A program made the translations under genes and the position numbers. Shown piece after piece: positions 1-5,293 of a stretch of DNA of 8,080 bases. Every line of letters begins with the position of its first letter. Positions within the stretch are counted from its first letter, which is position 1. The DNA lies in assembly GCA_049511115.1 (NCBI GenBank), contig JBEKYH010000216.1:1-8080 (forward strand), in the 5' to 3' direction. Origin of the DNA: JBEKYH01 sp049511115. GTDB taxonomy: Bacteria > Planctomycetota > Phycisphaerae > Tepidisphaerales > Tepidisphaeraceae. The notes below the pieces were generated by a model. The model had not been told where the DNA came from, made no database searches, and saw only the letters and a program-made list of their open reading frames with translations.

Positions 1-1
1 G

Positions 2-1837
2 AAGTCCGGCAACTCGATTACGTTCTCCGTAGGCACCGAGCAGAGCGGGACGCTGGTGTCGGAGGTTACGACCACTATCGGCGACGTGCGGGGCGATTGC
101 CCGTATTTGAATGATCAGAATGGGCACCTGTTCTTCGGGAGCGGAGCGTTTAAGCAATTGGCGATTGGCAAAGGGCCGGCGCCGGTGGCAGCGGAGGCGG
201 AGGTAGCGCAAGTGGCGGATGCAGTACCGGCGGAGACGCCGCCGGCAAATGCGCAAACGCCACAAACGACCGGCGACGAGACAGCTACACTCGGGAAGGC
301 GAACCAAACGGGTGGTGTCTACTTGAGCGACCTCGCACCGCTATCTGTCAGCACTTTTACCGACGGAACGTGGGGGTTCGGAAACAAGGGACACACCGGA
401 GCGGGGGACACGTTGATTAGCGTGCTGGGCGCTCCCTCGCCACACGGGCTTGGCACTCATCCGCCCAGCAGTGGCGCCGCCGTCGTGAAGTACGATTTGG
501 GTGGAAACTATGCGAGATTTACCGGGACGGTTGCCGTCGACGATGACGTTGATCGATGCAACTCGGTGTTAATTTTCAGGGTCACGGGCGATGGACACGA
601 TATCTGGCGCGCGGCTCCTATTCAAAGCTCAAGAAAGCCCCAGGCATTTGACATCGATGTCTCCGGGGTAAAGAAATTGGAGCTCGTCGTTGATTGTCCC
701 GGTGAGCACAGTAATTGTCATGCGGTGTGGTTGGAGCCGGAGTTATTCCGTGCTGCGCGCCGAGCCGTGGTCAATTTGATCCCGCTGATTGACGTGAACA
801 GAGATAGCGTAAATGGAAAGTGGATATCGGTCGGCGGCACAATCGTAAGCGACGATTCGCAATATGCCCGCCTGAGAATCCCTTATCAACCCCCGCAAGA
901 GTACGACTTTCATATGGAATTCACCCGACTTTCGGGTAACGAGGGCGTCGTGCAGATGTTCACGAATTTCGGCCACAGTTGCATGTGGAATATCGGCGCG
1001 TGGGCCAACACAACCTGTGGTTTCACGCTCATCAACGGCCTGGATTCCAAGGATAATGGCAATCCGTCCAGGTTCCAGAGCAGCGCAATAATTCAAAATG
1101 GACGAAAATACAGTTCGCTTATTCAAGTCAGGAAAGGGTCGGTCGTCGCATCGATTGATGGCAAGGTCATTTCGAGATGCACCGTGGATCCATCCCAGTA
1201 TAGCTTTTGGGACGGATGGTCGATTGGCCCCAATGCACTTGGGATCGGTTCGTTTACGAGTCCAACCGTCTTCAGCGTAATCGAGGTGACCGATGTGAAT
1301 GGCGCTGAAACCGCGACATCGGCCACTGACCATTCCAGCGCAGCCCCGACCGCCCCGCTAGACCCGATTTTCAAGGATACCCCTCGGGAGTTGATCCATT
1401 CGATGAAGGGAACATACGCCTCATTTGATGGCGGGGTTTATGTGATTCGCCAAGACGGCCAACGCATTTCGACGACCGAGAGTTATAAGCCGCCTGTTGC
1501 ATTCCGTCTGGTCGCACAGACGGATTCAACAAACATTCGCATGGCGTATGCGGCCGATCAGATCATCTTTAACTGGGAAGACGGGCCGGACGAATTGCGC
1601 ATCGACGGCGGGCCGGCAAACGGGCGGCATCAGGCCCATGCCGGCAATGTGCCCATCAATAAATGGGTTACCATTGATGAGGTGGTTTATCCCGATTCGA
1701 TGGCGATCTTCGTCGACGGGAAACAGCGATATTTCACTACCGCGAATTTCTCGAAGGTGAACGATCCGTTCTCCATCTTCCAAGGCGCGTCGTCGGTGGT
1801 GAAGGTTCGATCCCTATTGGTAGGACAGCCGAAATAG
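2..1837 (+). CDS. NPCBM and ConA-like (LamG-type) multidomain protein, 5'-partial
   Basis: The frame is open from base 2, so the 611 visible residues are the C-terminal part of a longer protein; the GTG at 56 is an internal codon, not a supported start. Seen: about 55 residues of unassigned sequence, an Ala/Pro/Thr-rich linker (about 56-104), an NPCBM-like domain (about 105-248: YLSDL start, HGLGTH motif, a YDLGG strand, FRVTGDG, FDIDVSGVKKLEL and a closing HAVWLEP), a beta-rich ConA/LamG-like segment (about 255-430: EYDFHMEFTRLSG, NGRKYSSLIQVRKG, a DGK turn, LGIGSF), a short Ala/Thr/Pro linker, and a second ConA-like segment to the end (FRLVAQTDS, WVTIDEV, AIFVDGKQRYF). NPCBM domains are putative carbohydrate-binding modules; binding of glycans or cell-surface polymers is inferred. 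No catalytic motif is visible. The missing N-terminus could carry a signal peptide, an enzyme or a kinase domain. No good terminator follows the stop. Confidence 0.85.
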   Translation, partial: KSGNSITFSVGTEQSGTLVSEVTTTIGDVRGDCPYLNDQNGHLFFGSGAFKQLAIGKGPAPVAAEAEVAQVADAVPAETPPANAQTPQTTGDETATLGKANQTGGVYLSDLAPLSVSTFTDGTWGFGNKGHTGAGDTLISVLGAPSPHGLGTHPPSSGAAVVKYDLGGNYARFTGTVAVDDDVDRCNSVLIFRVTGDGHDIWRAAPIQSSRKPQAFDIDVSGVKKLELVVDCPGEHSNCHAVWLEPELFRAARRAVVNLIPLIDVNRDSVNGKWISVGGTIVSDDSQYARLRIPYQPPQEYDFHMEFTRLSGNEGVVQMFTNFGHSCMWNIGAWANTTCGFTLINGLDSKDNGNPSRFQSSAIIQNGRKYSSLIQVRKGSVVASIDGKVISRCTVDPSQYSFWDGWSIGPNALGIGSFTSPTVFSVIEVTDVNGAETATSATDHSSAAPTAPLDPIFKDTPRELIHSMKGTYASFDGGVYVIRQDGQRISTTESYKPPVAFRLVAQTDSTNIRMAYAADQIIFNWEDGPDELRIDGGPANGRHQAHAGNVPINKWVTIDEVVYPDSMAIFVDGKQRYFTTANFSKVNDPFSIFQGASSVVKVRSLLVGQPK

Positions 1838-1936
1838 GTAGCCCCTGCGAGCAAAAAGTGTATGTCGGGTCTGATCCAATTGCCCCGTTCATAGTTCAGG
1901 GGCGGAAAGCGCGTCAGTCCTTAGCGAACCGCCTCA

Positions 1937-1956
1937 TGGTATAATTGGGTCAGGAG
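1937..1956 (+). promoter_or_regulatory. Extended -10 promoter and Shine-Dalgarno of the antitoxin-like gene
   Basis: TGGTATAAT (1937-1945) matches the extended -10 pattern TGnTATAAT exactly. No good -35 box stands 16-18 bp upstream, which fits an extended -10 promoter. The predicted transcript start is near 1952, at AGGAG (1952-1956), which sits 5 nt before the ATG at 1962. The leader would then be only about 10 nt, just long enough for the ribosome binding site. This supports the gene being transcribed on its own rather than with the upstream gene. Confidence 0.6.
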
Positions 1957-1961
1957 AGCAC

Positions 1962-2177
1962 ATGACGATTAAGGCAGTTCTTCGCGATGGCCGCATCCAG
2001 CCGCTTGAGCCGCTTCCGCCTGATTGGTCGGATGGGCAGGAACTCGTCGTGGAAGAACCAGACCTTTCCGCGACCGAATCGCGGATCGATGAGTGGGAGC
2101 GAGACCTGGCGGCGGCTACCGCGCAACTACCTGTGGAAGAACACGATCGTTTTCGCCAAGCGCTCAACGACATCTGA
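1962..2177 (+). CDS. Small antitoxin-like protein (DUF104/AF2212-like), no visible toxin
   Basis: A 71-residue acidic protein with a good Shine-Dalgarno and an extended -10 promoter. The N-terminus MTIKAVLRDGRIQPLEPLP, then DGQELVVEEPD, follows the pattern of DUF104/AF2212-like small proteins: a short beta strand, a G-x-I/F-x-P-L-E-P turn, then a second strand. Members of that group are often the antitoxin next to a VapC-, PemK- or RelE-type toxin. The rest (about 38-70) looks helical and charged (ESRIDEWERDLAAATAQLPVEEHDRFRQAL), as expected for a toxin-wrapping tail. As I recall related planctomycete proteins, they run some 10-20 residues further, so this one may be shortened at its C-terminus. 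No toxin gene lies in the next 1.3 kb. The gene call is fairly safe; the antitoxin role is inferred from N-terminal resemblance only. Confidence 0.65.
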   Translation: MTIKAVLRDGRIQPLEPLPPDWSDGQELVVEEPDLSATESRIDEWERDLAAATAQLPVEEHDRFRQALNDI

Positions 2178-2420
2178 TCTGGATTTTGCCGCGCTACCCG
2201 ATATACCGAGCGAAAACTGGCTTAGCGATCGCACGACGTAGTCATCGAAGGGGCAAGAAGGGGGTCAGGCCGAGTTACTCCGTTTAACGAACATTCAATA
2301 AATCCGCGCAACTCCCCACGCCCCCCTCGCACTTCAGTATCATCCCCACCATGGCCGCCGCCAAGGTTTCGCTTCCGCTCCAGCGCAGGGACCAATTTGG
2401 CCGGATTCGGCTACGCAGGA

Positions 2421-2437
2421 CATGGAATAATTCCATG
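2421..2437. repeat. Perfect 17-bp palindrome (8-bp arms, 1-bp centre)
   Basis: CATGGAAT, a central A, then ATTCCATG: the arms are exact reverse complements. It is followed at once by another self-complementary run, CATGCATG (2434-2441), and an AT-rich patch containing GATAAT (2441-2446). Such symmetry fits a dimeric regulator site, but no gene start is close enough to assign one, so the role is unknown. Confidence 0.5.
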
Positions 2438-2588
2438 CATGATAATAGTGGCAGCGCATGACGCCGCCTTTTCGCCGAATCGAGCTGATTGTCCGGTTCC
2501 GTCTTAATCATTGGAGAACCCCATGCCTCCCTGAATGACTATCTTCGCGTCTGATTGCATTGACCTGATTTTCTCCCGCATTGGACAA

Positions 2589-2634
2589 AAGAATTCATCT
2601 TCGCGTTCTTCGCGTCTTAGCGGTGAAAATTCTT
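2589..2634. repeat. 9-bp-period tandem repeat inside a hairpin (TTCGCGT type)
   Basis: Three 9-bp units at 2599-2625 (CTTCGCGTT, CTTCGCGTC, TTAGCGGTG; the last is divergent) are bracketed by perfect 7-bp inverted ends, AAGAATT (2589-2595) and AATTCTT (2628-2634). TTCATC (2594-2599) can also pair with GGTGAA (2622-2627) with one wobble. The unit length matches the repeat at 3093-3167, and both are preceded by AAAGAATTC-like sequence. It looks like a short dispersed palindromic repeat of a type I recall from planctomycete and other environmental genomes. Confidence 0.6.
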
Positions 2635-2702
2635 CGCTGCAAAGTCCCCAGCCATCTCGTCGCTCGTTGCGACAAGATGAATCGGGCCGGCGCCCGCAAG
2701 CT

Positions 2703-2730
2703 GGTGCTTTTAGTCCGCCGTTGAAGCACC
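2703..2730. repeat. Hairpin 1 of three: 7-bp perfect stem, 14-nt loop
   Basis: GGTGCTT (2703-2709) and AAGCACC (2724-2730) are exact reverse complements around a 14-nt loop. The stem ends one base before the next hairpin begins. There is no T-tract, so it is not an obvious terminator. Confidence 0.5.
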
Positions 2731-2731
2731 C

Positions 2732-2792
2732 CACCTTCGTCAAAAAACAATATGGCAATTCGCCCTAAAACTTTAGGATTGCCACGAAGGTG
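2732..2792. repeat. Hairpin 2 of three: long stepped inverted repeat
   Basis: Three nested stems are visible: CACCTTCGT (2732-2740) with ACGAAGGTG (2784-2792), GGCAAT (2754-2759) with ATTGCC (2778-2783), and CCTAA (2764-2768) with TTAGG (2773-2777) around a 4-nt loop. All 20 pairs are perfect. The 3' side is continuous with no unpaired base, while the 5' side carries two bulges (13 nt, AC-rich, at 2741-2753, and 4 nt at 2760-2763). This much nested pairing in about 60 nt is unlikely by chance and suggests a structured RNA, or a palindromic element that gained insertions in one arm. Confidence 0.6.
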
Positions 2793-2807
2793 TAGTTCCA
2801 ACTCACA

Positions 2808-2853
2808 CGCCAGGCTTTGGCCGTTTCCGATCGTGGCCGAAGTTTTCCTGGCG
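2808..2853. repeat. Hairpin 3 of three: 15-bp stem with one 4-nt bulge
   Basis: CGCCAGG (2808-2814) pairs with CCTGGCG (2847-2853), and CTTTGGCC (2815-2822) pairs with GGCCGAAG (2835-2842) with one T-G wobble, around a 12-nt loop; TTTT (2843-2846) is bulged on the 3' side. The right arm runs into a 9-bp-period segment, CCTGGCGTC then TTTGCGCCG (2847-2864), which resembles the TTCGCGT-type repeat at 2599-2625. Confidence 0.55.
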
Positions 2854-3092
2854 TCTTTGCGCCGATTCTGTCTCGTTCCCAACCGGCATCCTTCCCATAA
2901 GCCCGCGAAATGATCGATCGCGTGGCGGATAGCCGGCCATCCTGGGCATGATGTGATGGTAACGCTTACTGACAGATTGAGGACCTTCCGATTTCCCCTG
3001 CATTCGAGAACCCCAAATTCTCGGCCGCAGGCCGCGGCGTCTGCATTGCCGTCTTACGCCGGTTCGAAGAGGAAAATCAAAGAATTCCTCAC

Positions 3093-3167
3093 CACAGAGG
3101 ACGCAGAGGACACAGAGGCAGAAAAACAAATTCATTTTTGTTTTCCTCTGCGTCCTCGGTGTCCTCT
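3093..3167. repeat. CACAGAGGA-type 9-bp tandem repeat in a large hairpin
   Basis: The left arm holds three 9-bp units, CACAGAGGA, CGCAGAGGA and CACAGAGGC (3093-3119). The right arm holds their inverted copies: TCCTCTGCG, TCCTCGGTG and a partial third (3144-3167). Positions 3096-3118 pair with 3145-3167 over 23 positions with two mismatches and one wobble, and 3123-3130 (AAAACAAA) pairs perfectly with 3137-3144; CAGA (3119-3122) is bulged and the loop is 6 nt. This is a strong, roughly 72-nt hairpin. It looks like a dispersed palindromic repeat, not a terminator or CRISPR. No gene relies on it visibly. Confidence 0.75.
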
Positions 3168-3312
3168 AGGTCGCTACTGCGACCGGGTGGTGAGTCTTCG
3201 TCTTTGATTCGTCTCCCTCGGAAGAGCTCCCGACTACGGTCCGGGGTTAATACCCACAAGCTCACGCCCGGCGATTCGAGCCCGCCGGTCGCGACTATTG
3301 CCAGGATAAAGA

Positions 3313-3345
3313 CCGCTGCCGTTTCCTCGCCGTCTGCGGCAGCGG
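3313..3345. repeat. GC-rich hairpin upstream of pheA, 9-bp perfect stem
   Basis: CCGCTGCCG (3313-3321) and CGGCAGCGG (3337-3345) are exact reverse complements with a 15-nt loop. It ends 134 bp before the pheA start. No T-tract follows, so it is not a standard terminator or attenuator; a leader RNA structure is possible. Confidence 0.45.
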
Positions 3346-3383
3346 AAGTCTTGGCTGAGACATTGCCCAGAATCCCACTCGGC

Positions 3384-3404
3384 GAAATCCCTCTTGGGAA
3401 TTTC
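3384..3404. repeat. Small hairpin upstream of pheA
   Basis: GAAATCCC (3384-3391) pairs with GGGAATTTC (3396-3404) with a single bulged A and a TCTT loop. It lies 8 bp before the 8-bp tandem repeat. It may be part of a folded pheA leader, but no transcript start is visible to confirm that. Confidence 0.3.
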
Positions 3405-3412
3405 CGCGCGCT

Positions 3413-3452
3413 TTGTCACGTTGTCACCTTGTCACCCGGTCACCTTGTCATC
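3413..3452. repeat. Five-copy 8-bp tandem repeat, consensus TTGTCACC
   Basis: Five units in exact 8-bp register: TTGTCACG, TTGTCACC, TTGTCACC, CGGTCACC, TTGTCATC. The array ends 27 bp before the pheA ATG, so it lies in the promoter or leader. It could be a slippage-prone microsatellite or a set of phased protein-binding sites. No function is shown by the sequence. Confidence 0.75.
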
Positions 3453-3479
3453 CCCCTTCGGCAAGGCTACAACCGCACC

Positions 3480-4568
3480 ATGGCCACCAACGAGGAAAAC
3501 GCCCTGGCCGCTTTGCGGGCGAAGATTGATGCGTTCGATGAACAGATCGTGGCCCTTCTCAATGCGCGGGCGGCGATCGTCGTTGAGATCGGCAAGCACA
3601 AGCAGGCCAGCGGGGCGCCGGTCTATGCGCCGGATCGGGAGAAGGCGGTTTTGGATCGGGTGCGGAAGCTCAATGCCGGGCCGCTGTCGGATCGGTGCCT
3701 GGAGGCGGTTTACCGCGAGGTGATGAGCGGCAGCTTTGCCCTGGAGAAGCAGCTTCGCATCGGATATCTCGGCCCGGCCGGCAGCTTTTCGCACGCGGCG
3801 GCCATCGGAAAATTCGGCAGCAGCGTCGAGTACATGCCGCTGACGGAAATCGTCGGCGTGTTCGAGGCGGTCATCCGCGGGCACTGCGATTACGGGCTGG
3901 TGCCGATTGAGAACAGCCTGCATGGCGGGGTGATTGATACGCTGGATGCGTTTTTGCATCACTCGGCGCGGGTGTGCGCGGAGGTGCTGATCACCATTCA
4001 TCACAATCTGCTGGCGAAAGAGCCGTGGGAAAAAATCAAGTCGATCCGCAGCAAGCCGGAGGTGTTCAGCCAGTGCCGCCAATGGCTGAGCGAGACGGCC
4101 AAGGACCGCGAGATCGAGCCTTCGGCGAGCACGAGCCGCGCGGCGGAAGAAGCGGCGGCGCAGAGCGGCGTGGCGGCGATTGGCTCGTCAGTCGCGGCGC
4201 AGATTTACGGGCTGCATGTGCTGTTTGAGAACATCGAGGACAACCCGGACAACGTGACGCGATTTTTCGTCATCGGCCGCGAAGCGGCGCGCCGCAGTGG
4301 GGACGACAAGACGGCTATTATGTTCACGACGGCGCACACGCCGGGGGCGCTGGCGCAGGTGCTGGATGTGTTCAAGGAGAATGGCATCAACCTGACCGAT
4401 GTGGAAAAGCGGCCGAGCAAGAAGGTGAACTGGGAGTATTATTTCTTCATCGACGCCCAGGGGCATGCCGACGACGCGGGGATGCAGCGGGCGCTGGCGG
4501 AGGCGCGGAAGCACTGTTTGCAATTGACGGTGCTGGGGAGTTATCCAAGGGCGATTGACGTGTTGTGA
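3480..4568 (+). CDS. pheA: Bifunctional chorismate mutase / prephenate dehydratase
   Basis: A cytoplasmic enzyme that converts chorismate to prephenate and then to phenylpyruvate, for phenylalanine synthesis. The 362 residues match the usual length of the fused enzyme. Domains: AroQ-type chorismate mutase, about 1-90 (IDAFDEQIVALLNAR, EIGKHK, APDREK, with the expected Arg, Lys and Asp/Arg/Glu positions); prephenate dehydratase, about 92-268 (GYLGPAGSFSHAA, LVPIENS, and NVTRFFVIG with the catalytic-type Thr of the TRF motif); and an ACT domain, about 276-358 (GALAQVL, NLTDVEKRPSKK, YYFFID), which in this family binds phenylalanine for feedback inhibition. The usual ESRP motif reads EKRP here. 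The frame is open back to 3138, but homology begins at the ATG at 3480, so that start is chosen; AAGG at 3463-3466 is a poor, distant ribosome site. It stands alone, with no other aromatic pathway gene in view. Confidence 0.95.
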   Translation: MATNEENALAALRAKIDAFDEQIVALLNARAAIVVEIGKHKQASGAPVYAPDREKAVLDRVRKLNAGPLSDRCLEAVYREVMSGSFALEKQLRIGYLGPAGSFSHAAAIGKFGSSVEYMPLTEIVGVFEAVIRGHCDYGLVPIENSLHGGVIDTLDAFLHHSARVCAEVLITIHHNLLAKEPWEKIKSIRSKPEVFSQCRQWLSETAKDREIEPSASTSRAAEEAAAQSGVAAIGSSVAAQIYGLHVLFENIEDNPDNVTRFFVIGREAARRSGDDKTAIMFTTAHTPGALAQVLDVFKENGINLTDVEKRPSKKVNWEYYFFIDAQGHADDAGMQRALAEARKHCLQLTVLGSYPRAIDVL

Positions 4569-4606
4569 GTGCGACAACGCTGCGAATTGGGATTTCTTCT
4601 ATGTCC

Positions 4607-4633
4607 TTCTATAGAAAGTGTGTATAATACACA
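4607..4633 (+). promoter_or_regulatory. hicAB promoter with two palindromic operator candidates
   Basis: A consensus -10 box TATAAT lies at 4623-4628. It is embedded in TGTGTATAATACACA (4619-4633), an inverted repeat with perfect 6-bp arms and a 3-bp centre. Just upstream, TTCTATAGAA (4607-4616) is a perfect 10-bp palindrome, and its first half, TTCTAT, also occurs at 4597-4602. No good -35 box is present. Because HicB here has a ribbon-helix-helix DNA-binding end, these palindromes are good candidates for its autoregulatory operator, blocking RNA polymerase at the -10 box. The sites are seen; the regulator is inferred. Confidence 0.65.
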
Positions 4634-4638
4634 TGGCC

Positions 4639-4827
4639 ATGGGCAGCCGGGAAATTGTGCGGCGATTGGCTTCCGAGGGCTGGGTGCTGGTCAGGACCAA
4701 AGGAGACCATCACCAGTTCAAGCATCCGAGCAAACCCGGCCTGGTGACGGTGCCGCACCCGAAGAAGGATTTGCCGATCGGAACGGTGCGAAGCATTTTT
4801 CGCCAGGCCGGATGGATTTGGGAGTGA
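4639..4827 (+). CDS. hicA: HicA mRNA interferase toxin
   Basis: A 62-residue toxin of the HicA family (dsRBD-like fold), which cleaves mRNA and is neutralised by HicB. The sequence follows the family closely: MGSREIVRRLASEGW, LVRTKGDHHQFKHP with the conserved Gly and catalytic-type His, LVTVPHPKKDLPIGTVRSI, then a short helix ending QAGW. The open frame extends upstream to a GTG at 4618, but that codon lies in the promoter palindrome. ATGs at 4633 and 4639 are both possible; 4639 matches the usual family N-terminus (M-x-SREI). Neither has a Shine-Dalgarno, and the -10 box at 4623-4628 predicts a transcript start near 4635, so translation is probably leaderless or nearly so. The stop is 3 bp before the hicB ATG, giving a tight toxin-first operon, the normal hicAB order. 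No key residue appears missing, so the toxin is likely intact. Confidence 0.92.
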   Translation: MGSREIVRRLASEGWVLVRTKGDHHQFKHPSKPGLVTVPHPKKDLPIGTVRSIFRQAGWIWE

Positions 4828-4830
4828 TTT

Positions 4831-5259
4831 ATGCGTTACCCGATCGTTATTCACAAAGATAAGAAGAGTGACTACGGCGTGACCGTGCCGGATTTGCCCG
4901 GGTGCTTCTCCGCCGGAGAAACGATGGACGAGGCATTGACGATGGCCAAGGAGGCTGTGGAATTACACCTTGAGGGCCTGATCGAAGAGGGTATGGGAAT
5001 TCCTGATCCGACTCCGATTGAACGACTCAAGCGAAACGCGGATTACGACGGCGGCATATGGGCCGTGGTCGAAGTGAACGCGGCAGACCTACGCACGCCA
5101 GCGAAGCGAGTGAACGTCACAATGCCCCAGCGAGTGCTTGATTCCATTGACCGCTTCGCCGCCAGCCACGGCGAAACACGATCCGGACTGCTCATGAAAG
5201 CCGCGACCAATTACATCGCGACTCGCCAACCGGACAAGAAGCGACAGCGCGCGGGGTGA
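4831..5259 (+). CDS. hicB: HicB antitoxin with ribbon-helix-helix DNA-binding domain
   Basis: A 142-residue antitoxin that binds and masks HicA and probably represses the operon. The N-terminal half (about 1-80) is the HicB partial RNase H-like fold: YPIVIHKDKKSDYGVTVPDLPGC, then FSAGETMDEALTMAKEAVELHLEG and the acidic EEGMGIPDPTPIE stretch. The C-terminal part (about 92-130) reads KRVNVTMPQRVLDSIDRFAASHGETRSGLL, a typical strand plus two helices of a ribbon-helix-helix repressor. GGGAG at 4820-4824, inside the end of hicA, is its ribosome binding site, 6 nt before the ATG. Having its own good site while hicA has none would favour antitoxin over toxin synthesis. The gene converges with the sugar-binding protein gene, 32 bp away. 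Confidence 0.93.
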   Translation: MRYPIVIHKDKKSDYGVTVPDLPGCFSAGETMDEALTMAKEAVELHLEGLIEEGMGIPDPTPIERLKRNADYDGGIWAVVEVNAADLRTPAKRVNVTMPQRVLDSIDRFAASHGETRSGLLMKAATNYIATRQPDKKRQRAG

Positions 5260-5274
5260 GGGACTCGCGGCAGA

Positions 5275-5293
5275 GATCGGTGTTTCGCCGATC
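5275..5293. terminator. Possible bidirectional stem between convergent genes
   Basis: GATCGGTG (5275-5282) pairs with CGCCGATC (5286-5293) over 8 bp, including one wobble, with a TTT loop. It sits in the gap between the convergent hicB and sugar-binding protein genes and overlaps the first two bases of the latter's stop codon (5292-5294). Neither side has a clear T-tract, so intrinsic termination is only a suggestion from position and structure. Confidence 0.35.

Larger units (their letters stand above)
2178..3479. other. Repeat-rich intergenic region without a convincing gene
   Basis: About 1.3 kb between the antitoxin-like gene and pheA. Short open frames exist on both strands (for example 2535-2768 plus, 2803-3135 minus), but none has a recognisable protein, a ribosome binding site or domain-like composition, and several simply translate the repeats (runs of Ser/Arg). 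From 2178 to 2420 I see nothing definite. From 2421 onward there are palindromes, hairpins and short-period tandem repeats, listed separately. The block may hold degenerate mobile repeats, an unrecognised structured RNA, or both. Confidence 0.6.

Noticed and set aside
743..1333. 196-residue minus-strand open frame opposite the NPCBM/ConA-like gene
   Set aside because: Antisense shadow of a gene with recognisable domains; the protein shows no family features.
1882..1903. Terminator after the NPCBM/ConA-like gene
   Set aside because: GCCCC and GGGGC can pair, but the stem is only 5 bp, the loop is 12 nt and no T-tract follows.
2803..3135. Minus-strand open frame of 110 residues across the repeats
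   Set aside because: Its N-terminus is the translation of the CACAGAGGA repeat (Cys/Leu-rich repetitive run), and the rest is Arg-rich and unlike any protein I recognise.
2589..3167. CRISPR array
   Set aside because: The repeat units are only 9 bp and directly adjacent, with no spacers of regular length and no cas genes.
3138..3479. 114-codon N-terminal extension of pheA in the same open frame
   Set aside because: The extension encodes Ser/Pro-rich sequence running through a repeat and hairpins, while AroQ homology and normal protein length begin at 3480.
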